Assembly: GCA_002254335.1 (NCBI GenBank)
Contig: NIVA01000207.1
Location: forward strand, 1 to 7,766
Direction: 5' to 3'
Source: Bacteroidetes bacterium 4572_114
GTDB taxonomy: Bacteria > Bacteroidota > Bacteroidia > Bacteroidales > 4484-276
Length of the DNA stretch: 7,766 nt
Part shown: positions 1-6,708 of the stretch, piece after piece
How the letters are laid out: each line of letters starts with the position of its first letter
Numbering within the stretch: position 1 is the stretch's first letter
Notes under the pieces: generated by a model
Told to the model about the DNA's origin: nothing
Databases searched by the model: none
Seen by the model: the letters and a program-made list of their open reading frames with translations, nothing else
Program-made: the position numbers and the translations under genes

Positions 1-40
1 TTGAAAATGAAAGCCCTACGGGGAATTTGAAAAAACTGAC

Positions 41-100
41 GCAGGTTTACACGGATACAACGGATTAAAAATCCGTTCGACCAGCGAAAATCCGCGTCTG
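41..100. repeat. CGGAT/ATCCG-rich intergenic repeat with perfect hairpin
   Basis: AACGGATT (59-66) and AATCCGTT (70-77) are perfect reverse complements separated by AAA, giving an 8-bp stem with a 3-base loop. ACGGAT also occurs at 51-56 and 60-65, and AAAATCCG occurs at 68-75 and again at 87-94. From memory, similar ACGGAT...ATCCG spacers occur dispersed between genes in environmental Bacteroidota genomes, which suggests a dispersed intergenic element; this cannot be confirmed from one copy. The stem is not followed by a T-run, so it is not a classical intrinsic terminator. Confidence 0.5.
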
Positions 101-149
101 AAAATATCGTTAACATATTAGCATTAGTTGATTATTAAGAGCCTAATTG

Positions 150-220
150 ATCCAAATAACCTAAACAAAACCAATTTCCAATATCCAAATAAAAGCCAAA
201 AATGAATTTCTAATTTCTAA
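150..220. repeat. Short direct repeats in AT-rich spacer
   Basis: ATCCAAATAA occurs exactly at 150-159 and 183-192. AATTTCT is repeated in tandem at 205-211 and 212-218. Both lie in an A/T- and C-biased stretch without coding character. They resemble simple, drifting spacer repeats more than a defined operator. No function is assigned. Confidence 0.4.
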
Positions 221-243
221 AATCTATCTTCCAAATTCTATCT

Positions 244-265
244 CCCTGCTCCCTGCCCTCCGCCC
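244..265 (-). promoter_or_regulatory. Putative G-quadruplex motif (minus strand)
   Basis: The + strand carries four CCC runs at 244-246, 251-253, 256-258 and 263-265, separated by 4, 2 and 4 bases. The minus strand therefore reads G3-N4-G3-N2-G3-N4-G3, which satisfies the canonical G-quadruplex pattern (four G-tracts of three, loops of 1-7). It sits about 150 bp before the fecR-like start codon, in otherwise AT-rich DNA. The motif is seen directly. Folding, or any regulatory role, is inference; it may simply be part of a pyrimidine-rich spacer repeat. Confidence 0.4.
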
Positions 266-411
266 TCAGCTTTATCAACTCACATTATATCTTGCCAAAA
301 ACATTTCCCCTTTTCCTGAATTAAAAATCAAAATATCCTTCACAAAGAAAAATTTCATTAGGGGTTAAGCTACATTCAATTGTATAATTCATATCAACAA
401 CAAAACCTGCC

Positions 412-1371
412 ATGCAGAAAGAGCAGAAAAACAAAATATTTGCACGGATTTTTTTGAACCTGGCAAGTAAAAAAGATCTGAAAAAGATTCTATCACTTCC
501 CGAATCCGAGGCTATGATGAAGGAACAATGGGATGCCCCGGTATCCACAATCTTATCGCCGGAAACCAAAAAACGGTTGAAGCAAAATATTTACCAAAAA
601 ACATTAGGGCGACCGCGAATTTACCGATACACTCCATTAATACGGGTAGCAGCAGTATTTTTAATTGGCCTTTTGATAGGTGGTATTGTTTTGTATAGCG
701 ATATTTTTACCGGTAGCGACCCTATATTTATTAGTGTAGTAAGCCCTGCCGGACAGCGGACCCCTGTTGAACTACCGGACGGATCGAAAGTTATCCTTGC
801 CGGTTCGGGCCGAATTGAATACCCCGAAAATTTTTCGGCTGAATGTAGAGAGGTACACCTGAGCGGTATGGCCTTTTTTGATGTTAAACACCAGAAAAAT
901 ATCCCCTTCCGGGTAAAGGCTTCCGAAATCACTATTTCTGTTTTAGGCACCCGGTTTTCGGTGGCCTCGTACCCCGGCGATCCTGTAACCGAAACAGTGC
1001 TCCTATCAGGAAAAGTGCAAGTTGATTGCCCGCACAAAAACATATCCGTTACCATGAAACCCGGTGAGCGACATACCTACAACAACATCAGCAAATTAGG
1101 CAAGATAAGCAAAGTAGATGCTTCAAGGGCAACAAGTTGGATAGACGGAAAAATAATTTTCGACCAGGAAGACATATATAATGTTTGCAAAAAACTGGAA
1201 AGGTGGTATGGTGTTGAAATTGAAATTGTAAACCGTGACCCTCAAAACAGTCTGTTCACATTTACCATCGACAACAATACACTAAATGAAGTACTTGTAC
1301 TGATGCAAAAAGTAAGCCCCATCCAGTTCGATAAACATGATGATGTGATTTCTATAACTTTTTCTAAATAA
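412..1371 (+). CDS. FecR-family anti-sigma factor (FecR + DUF4974)
   Basis: This 319-residue protein is a predicted inner-membrane anti-sigma factor that would hold an ECF sigma factor inactive until a TonB-dependent receptor signals through the periplasm. The N-terminal part (about 1-75) is cytoplasmic and charged. One membrane segment lies at about 77-97 (hydrophobic run VAAVFLIGLLIGGIVL). The periplasmic FecR domain follows (about 112-205), with the family motifs VELPDGSKV, a variant of the LNxxSxxxYP motif (LAGSGRIEYP), REVHLSGMAFFDV and VLGTRFSV. The C-terminal DUF4974 region (about 248-317) contains KLERWYGVEIEI and ends ISITF. Length is normal for the family and the frame is uninterrupted. 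The ATG at 412 is the first in frame and gives the usual N-terminus. It lies 19 bp before the susC-like gene, whose STN domain is its expected signalling partner. No sigma factor gene is adjacent upstream. Confidence 0.93.
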   Translation: MQKEQKNKIFARIFLNLASKKDLKKILSLPESEAMMKEQWDAPVSTILSPETKKRLKQNIYQKTLGRPRIYRYTPLIRVAAVFLIGLLIGGIVLYSDIFTGSDPIFISVVSPAGQRTPVELPDGSKVILAGSGRIEYPENFSAECREVHLSGMAFFDVKHQKNIPFRVKASEITISVLGTRFSVASYPGDPVTETVLLSGKVQVDCPHKNISVTMKPGERHTYNNISKLGKISKVDASRATSWIDGKIIFDQEDIYNVCKKLERWYGVEIEIVNRDPQNSLFTFTIDNNTLNEVLVLMQKVSPIQFDKHDDVISITFSK

Positions 1372-1390
1372 ACCACAAATCAAAAGCGAA

Positions 1391-1717
1391 ATGCCAAAAA
1401 CTTTACAAACCAAAAATAGGCGGGTCTTTAGGTTTCAGGATGTATTGAGCCGAAGCTACATCTCCCTATTTGCGATACTATTGCTAACACTATTTCCGGC
1501 TTTTGCCGCAAACGGGCAAAATACACGGATCAATCTCGATCTGAAAAGCACACCACTAAGTGAAGTCCTACAAAAAATTGAGGAACAGTGCAACTACACT
1601 TTTGTTTATAACGCATCCAGCATCGATGTTTCGCAAAAGGTAACTGTTAATTACAACAACAACACACTCACCGAAGTATTATCAGGCATCGGTAAAAGGC
1701 ACAGTTACGGATATTGA
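1391..1717 (+). pseudogene. susC-like: SusC-like TonB-dependent receptor, N-terminal fragment (signal peptide + STN)
   Basis: This is the first of three pieces of one broken receptor gene. It encodes 108 residues: a signal peptide (about 22-42, hydrophobic ISLFAILLLTLFPAFA), then an STN domain (about 45-97: RINLDLKSTPLSEVLQKIEE, NYTFVYNASSIDV, VTVNYNNNTLTEVL). STN is the periplasmic secretin/TonB N-terminal domain of receptors that signal to FecR proteins. After LTEVLSGI the frame runs out of homology and stops at 1715-1717. Downstream receptor sequence continues in another frame from about 1683. Family knowledge says the end of STN and most of the carboxypeptidase-regulatory-like domain (roughly 50-65 residues) should lie here and are missing. 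A simple one-base slip would not explain that loss, so I read it as a frame-changing deletion or an assembly gap. Confidence 0.85.
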
Positions 1718-4182
1718 CGGTAATTATTCGATCCTGGTCCCGGACAATCTCTCCGTTTTGGTTTTTTCATACATAGGATATCAAAAGGTGGAAATACTTG
1801 CCGGCAAGCCGGTGATCAACATAAGCCTTCGGCCTGTGGCCACACAACTGGAAGAAATTGTGGTGGTAGGTTATGGCTCGTCCAGCCGAAAATTGTTGAC
1901 CAGTTCCATCAGCACGATAAAAGCAGAAGAATTAGCTGAATACCCAATTTCCAACATCGACCAGGCACTTCAGGGAAAATCAACCGGGGTACAAGTGGTA
2001 AGCAACTCAGGGACACCAGGAGGTGGCATTTCGGTAAGGGTCAGGGGCATTAGCTCTATCAACGCCGGCAGCAACCCATTGTATGTTGTTGATGGTATTC
2101 CGATTATTACCGGCAACTATGGCCAAATTGGATTTAGCGGGCAAACCATCAATGCCATTTCCGACATCAACCCAAACGACATCGAATCCATTAGTGTTTT
2201 AAAGGATGCCTCTGCCACTACTATTTATGGTAGCCGTGCATCTAATGGGGTAATCCTAATCACTACTAAAAAAGGAGTTGCCGAAAAAACCAAAATAAAT
2301 TTCAGCTCTTATTATGGGGTGCAACAGGTGGGCAAGAAACTCGACATGCTGAATGCCCGTGAGTTTATGGATTATAAAAATGAAGCCAGCATTGCTGCCG
2401 GTGGTCTTCCAGTGTATTCGCAGGAAGAAATAGACAACAACACCATTGATACCGATTGGCTTAACGAAGTGCTTGGCACGGCCCCCATCGCCAACTATGA
2501 ACTCTCGGCATCCGGCGGCTCCAAAGCCACTAAATTTTATGTTTCGGGTAATTATTTTACACAAACAGGAACGCTAATCGGCACCGCCTACGAACGTTTG
2601 AGCGGCCGTGCAAACCTCGATTTCAAAGTAAACGAACGCATTAACATGGGGACAAATATTGGCATCAGCTACTCGATAAACGACCGGAAAGAAGGTGATC
2701 AATCTTTAAATTCGCCCCTTGCCAATGCCATTGCTATGCCTGCCATCTACCCGGTGTATAACGAGGATGGAACCTACAATGATGACGGCCCATTTGCAAA
2801 CCCGGTGTCGATAGGTAATTTGCACACCAACACAGGCTATGCTTTTAGGAATATTTCGAGCATTTATGCCGACATCAAACTAATGCAAGGACTGACATTT
2901 CATACCAAGTGGGGGGCCGATTATTATAACCTGCGCGAACACACCTACGATCCGCCAACCACAAGGCAGGGCGGCAAATACAATGGCCTTGGCATCGAAT
3001 CATCTGCCAATGTTATTAATGTGGTAAGCAACAATATCGTAAAATATTTCACCGAAATAAACAACAAACACCGGCTCAATGCACTTGTGGGCTACAGTTT
3101 CGAGAGCTATCAACACAGGTCATCCTACCTGAGAGGACAGGATTTCCCTAACGAGAACTTTCAATACATCGCCTCGGCAGCCACCATTACCGAAGGGAGC
3201 ACTTCAGCGCTCGACCGTGGGCTTAACTCATTTTTTGGCGAAGTGAAATACGATATAAATTATAAATATTTATTTACCCTCAGTGGCCGTTACGATGGGT
3301 CTTCAAAATTTGGCGAAAACAACAGGTACGGCTTTTTCCCGGCAGCTTCGGCAGCATGGCGTATTTCCGAGGAAAACTTTTTTAACCTCGATGTGGTCAA
3401 CGATTTTAAGCTCCGTGCCAGCTATGGCCTTACCGGAAACGATGGCATCCCTGATTTTGCCTATATGAACCTCTATTCTTCGGGCGCCAACTACCAGTTC
3501 AATCCGGGCATTTATCCATCGCAACTCCCCAACCCGGACCTGAAATGGGAATCGACCGCACAATTTGACATTGGTTTCGACCTCTCGATGCTTGGTTCGA
3601 GAATACTCCTGACCTTCGATTATTACAATAAGCAAACAAAAGACCTGCTGCTATACCGTCCGGTACCCCCATCATCAGGATTTGGTTCCTACATCTCCAA
3701 CATTGGTGAAATGAAAAATAACGGGATCGAATTATTATTAGCGGCAAAAATCCTGGAATCGGATTTTAAATGGGGTTTAACAACCAACTTCAGCCTAAAC
3801 CGCAACGAAGTTACAAAGCTTTACAATGACCAGCCCATCGATCAAATTGGCCGCGGTGAAAACAGTGTAAGGGTTGGCTACCCCATTGGCATATTTTACA
3901 ATTACGAATCCCTGGGCGTTGACCCGTCAACAGGCGACATAGTTTTTAAGGATGTAGATGGCGATGGTGTAATTACCGAAAACGACCGCACTATTATTGG
4001 CGACCCAAACCCGGATTTTATCGGGGCACTGACAAACAATTTTTCATATAAAGGGTTTATGCTCTCCGTTGAACTTCAATACACCTATGGCAATGATATT
4101 TTTAATGGCACACGCCGGTACATCGAATCGATGAAAGGCCAGGATAACCAATTGCGTGCAATCACTGAGGTACGGGACCGAT
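1683..4182 (+). pseudogene. susC-like: SusC-like TonB-dependent receptor, plug and barrel (main body)
   Basis: This is an outer-membrane importer that would take substrate from its SusD lid using TonB energy. In the frame starting at 1683 the sequence resumes with VKGTVTDIDGNYSI and SYIGYQKVEI, the C-terminal end of a carboxypeptidase-regulatory-like domain. The SusC hallmark LEEIVVVGYG follows at 1848-1877, and then the plug: RVRGISSINAGSNPLYVVDG, DIESISVLKDASATTIYGSR, ASNGVILITTKKG. The barrel runs to about 4180 and includes SGRYDGSSKFG, GDIVFKDVDGDGVITENDR and YGNDIFNG, all typical of the family. No start codon belongs to this piece; the TTG at 1758 lies inside the domain. The open frame continues to 4436, but everything after about 4182 is an out-of-frame reading of the barrel end and of susD. 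Roughly 90-110 residues of late barrel expected from the family are absent after AITEVRDR. Confidence 0.9.
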
Positions 4183-4239
4183 TTCTTTACCTACCCATCT
4201 GCCCAATCATTTTCAGCCGGAATAAATGTTCAATTTTAA
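4183..4239 (+). pseudogene. susC-like: SusC-like receptor, C-terminal strand fragment and true stop
   Basis: Reading from 4180 in the frame one base after that of the main body gives DFFTYPSAQSFSAGINVQF followed by TAA at 4237-4239. This is the classic last beta-strand of a SusC barrel (TYPxxxxFxxGxNVxF, ending in phenylalanine). It therefore shows where the gene truly ended, and that its end survives although the ~100 residues before it do not. Keeping the exact C-terminus out of frame with the body is the clearest sign of an internal loss. It overlaps the first five codons of the only ATG available to the susD-like frame. Confidence 0.82.
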
Positions 4240-5497
4240 AAACGAACCCTCTCAATCTATTTCGGCAGATAAAGCCATTCAAACGGAAGCAGACCTCAAC
4301 CAGGCACTTACCGGATGCTACGATGCCTTGCAACTATCAGGGTTTTATGGCCGCCACACAGTACTGGCCGCCGAGTTGTCATCAGATAACGCCAACGCAA
4401 CAGGTACCATTCTTGAATATAATGACATTAGCCTGAACAACCTGCTTTCCAACAACACTATTTCTAAATCTATTTGGAGTGCATGTTATATTGCCATCAA
4501 CCGGGTTAACAACACACTATATTATTTGCCCAACATCGAAAATATTTCCGATGCCGAAAAAAATGATATTAGTGGCCAACTTTACTTTATCAGGGGCCTG
4601 GCATATTTTAATCTTGTAAAATATTTTGGTGATGCACCTTTAAAGGTTGCCCCCACCCTCTCGACCAACGACATCAATCTGCCACGCAAACCCGTAACCG
4701 AAATATTGGCACAAATAAAAGATGATTTGGAATTTGCCCTGGCCCATATTGCCACCAATGTAAATGGCCGTGCATCGGCAGCTGCGGCCGAGGCCCTGCT
4801 GGCAAAAATTGCCATGTACGAATTGCGTTGGGCCGATGCTGAAACATACGCCACCAATGTTATCGAAAAATATGGCTTGGGCTTACTCAGCGATTATGCC
4901 GGGCTTTTTAATAGCGAAAGCAACTCCGAATCGGTGTTTGAGGTACAATACAACGATCAGGACAAAAACCGTATGGCCGAATATGTTTTCCCCACTTCGC
5001 TTGGTGGCCGGTACGAAGTTTCGCCTACCGAAGGCCTGATCAATAGTTTTGCTGCCGAAGATGTGCGCCTCAACGCTTCCTTCGATGGGTTTGCAGATAA
5101 ACCATATTGTAAAAAATACCACCAGATTTCAAGCGGTGCCGACAGGGTGTATGTAATCAGGCTGGCCGATATGTATTTGCTCAGGGCCGAAGCACGTCTT
5201 AAGCAACAGGCATCTGCTGATCTTATCAACGCCGACATAAACACTATCAGGCAAAGGGCACAATTGGAAGTTATCAATCTCCAGGATTATGATGCCTTGC
5301 TCCAGGAAATAATACTGCAACGCAGGCTGGAATTTTCGTTTGAAGGACAACGCTGGTTCGATCTTATCCGAAACAACCTGGCCATTGAAATACTGACCAC
5401 GGTAGAAAGCAGCGATCAGCTTCTTTTCCCGATTCCTTTTTCAGAAATAAATACCAATACAGCCATTAATCCGGAAGATCAAAACCCGGGTTATTAA
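4226..5497 (+). pseudogene. susD-like: RagB/SusD-family substrate-binding protein lacking its lipoprotein signal
   Basis: SusD-like proteins are outer-membrane lipoproteins that bind substrate and cap the SusC pore. From NEPSQSISADKAIQTEADL (residues 6-24) onward the protein is collinear with the family. It has a TPR-like helical region with FIRGLAYFNLVKYFGDAPL (121-139), then RVYVIRLADMYLLRAEARL (307-325), RRLEFSFEGQRWFDLIR (366-382), and the terminal LLFPIPFSEINTN...NPGY. The length from 4226 is 423 residues; a complete relative would carry about 25-30 more at the front. The signal peptide and lipobox cysteine are missing. The residues before NEPSQS (MFNFK) come from the last codons of susC read in another frame, and TAA directly precedes this ATG, so no longer start exists. 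As written the protein could not reach the outer membrane. The true reading probably starts inside a lost segment. The rest of the frame is intact, so mature function is plausible if the gap is an assembly error. Confidence 0.85.
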
Positions 5498-5524
5498 TTT
5501 ATGAACCATAAAATATTCGACACA

Positions 5525-6679
5525 ATGAAACGATCAATATTAATCTACACAATACTATTTAGCATTCTTGGCCTGGTAGTGTTTGAGGGTTGCGAGGAAG
5601 AAAATCCTGTGCCCGAACCAAGCACTATTGCCAATTTTACCTTCGAGGCCACCAACGATCAAACGGCACCAACAACAATACAATTCACCAACACTTCGCA
5701 TTTAGCTACCTCTTACCTGTGGGACTTTGGCAATGGGACTACTTCCAGCGAAGCATCACCTGTAGTTACTTTTTCGGAACCGGGATCCTATAATGTAACC
5801 CTTACCGTAGGGGCAACCCACGATGTGTATTACAATAAATTAATAAAAGAAGTTACACTTCAGGTAAAAGACCCTACTGCCGGAAAAACAAAAACCCTAT
5901 ACTTTACCGACCGCACCACACATAGTGTAAGGTATGTGATACTGGACGATAACGCCCCCGTAGTGCAGGATTTTGGGCATACAGGACTCGACAAACCTTA
6001 CGGGATGGTGATTGATACTGCCAATGCCAGGGTTATTGTATCCGATTACCGTGAGGGCGTTATTTACAGTTACGACCTCGAAGGCTTCGATCTGCAAATT
6101 GTTATCGACATCAACAATCCGGTGCTTACCGACCCGTTTGGCCTCGAAATAATCGGCAACAAGCTTTATTGGGGAACTGAGGGGGCCATTGGCCGATGCA
6201 ACATGGATGGCAGCGAAGCCGCGATTTTTATCCCAATGACAACCACTGCAAAGCCTGAGATGGCCATCGACATTGCCTGGGATTATCTTGCAGGGAACTT
6301 TATTTTTAGCAATGATAAATATGAGTTTTCAGGTGGGATGTTCAGCGTAGATTTTAATGGGACCACTTTCACCGAATTGGTTGCCGGAACAAACGGAGGG
6401 GCAATTGCCCTGGATGTTGAAAACAATAAAATGTATTATGCTGATTTTGAAAAAGGAATTTGCATGGCCAATCTTGATGGGGCCGGAGAAACTGTGATAG
6501 CAGCAGAAATGACCGACACTTATTGCTGGGGCATGGCCATCGACCTTGATGCCGGCAAAATATACTGGAGTGATAAAACCAACGGTATTATTGTTAGGGC
6601 AAACCTGGATGGCAGCGAAAAAGAAGATTTCGTTACCAATTGCAACCCTTATGCGATAGCGATTGATATGTACAGATAA
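5525..6679 (+). CDS. Lipoprotein with PKD domain and six-repeat YWTD-type beta-propeller
   Basis: This 384-residue protein is a predicted surface lipoprotein in the slot where PULs encode extra glycan-binding proteins (SusE/F-like). It has a hydrophobic leader (2-20) and a lipobox-like VFEGC with Cys23; phenylalanine at -3 and glutamate at -2 are unusual. Cys23 is followed by EEE, and acidic residues there fit surface-export signals known in Bacteroidota. A PKD domain spans about 36-115 (YLWDFGNGTTSSEASPVV, PGSYNVTLTV). Six YWTD-like motifs follow: LYFTD 125, VIVSD 170, LYWGT 214, FIFSN 259, MYYAD 303 and IYWSD 346. Their 43-45-residue spacing matches one LDL-receptor class B propeller of six blades; several are followed by NxDG turns (CNMDGS, ANLDGA, ANLDGS). 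I prefer the ATG at 5525 over the in-frame ATG at 5501, because MKRSIL opens a normal signal peptide; 5501 would add eight polar residues. The substrate or partner cannot be told. It follows susD by 27 bp and appears intact. Confidence 0.85.
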   Translation: MKRSILIYTILFSILGLVVFEGCEEENPVPEPSTIANFTFEATNDQTAPTTIQFTNTSHLATSYLWDFGNGTTSSEASPVVTFSEPGSYNVTLTVGATHDVYYNKLIKEVTLQVKDPTAGKTKTLYFTDRTTHSVRYVILDDNAPVVQDFGHTGLDKPYGMVIDTANARVIVSDYREGVIYSYDLEGFDLQIVIDINNPVLTDPFGLEIIGNKLYWGTEGAIGRCNMDGSEAAIFIPMTTTAKPEMAIDIAWDYLAGNFIFSNDKYEFSGGMFSVDFNGTTFTELVAGTNGGAIALDVENNKMYYADFEKGICMANLDGAGETVIAAEMTDTYCWGMAIDLDAGKIYWSDKTNGIIVRANLDGSEKEDFVTNCNPYAIAIDMYR

Positions 6680-6708
6680 TTATATGTTAAATTAAAATTT
6701 TTGAAATT

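Larger units (their letters stand above)
1..411. other. Non-coding upstream region with repeat-like DNA
   Basis: No convincing gene is seen on either strand. The block is AT-rich and contains three repeat-like parts, described separately: a CGGAT-rich block (about 41-110), short direct repeats (150-220), and a pyrimidine tract (241-267). It is the leader of the operon that begins at 412, so the promoter should lie here, but I could not place one: no good match to the Bacteroidota TTTG / TAnnTTTG promoter pair was found. An ECF sigma factor gene, which usually sits directly upstream of fecR in this kind of locus, is absent from these 411 bases. Frame 3 is open from base 3 to a TAA at 66-68 and could be the very end of an upstream gene, but it ends inside the repeat block and has no recognisable content. 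Confidence 0.6.

Noticed and set aside
14..23. CCCTACGGGG resembling the conserved 16S rRNA 341 region
   Set aside because: Only a short match; the flanking bases do not follow the rRNA sequence.
3..68. Tail of an upstream gene in frame 3
   Set aside because: Only 21 codons, no recognisable content, and it ends inside the CGGAT repeat; it cannot be supported without sequence to the left.
383..388. TATAAT as a -10 box for the operon
   Set aside because: No matching -35 element is present upstream, the region is AT-rich so the hexamer is expected by chance, and Bacteroidota promoters use a different consensus.
621..1055. Minus-strand open frame of 144 codons
   Set aside because: It lies antisense within the well-supported FecR gene, with low-complexity composition and no recognisable motifs.
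1676..1717. Programmed ribosomal frameshift joining the two susC pieces
   Set aside because: No slippery heptamer with a following structure is evident, and a frameshift alone would not supply the missing domain residues.
4183..4436. The C-terminal 84 residues of the long open frame that starts at 1758
   Set aside because: From about 4183 this frame reads the susC end and then susD out of frame; the residues have no family likeness and end arbitrarily. True receptor coding switches to the next frame and stops at 4239.
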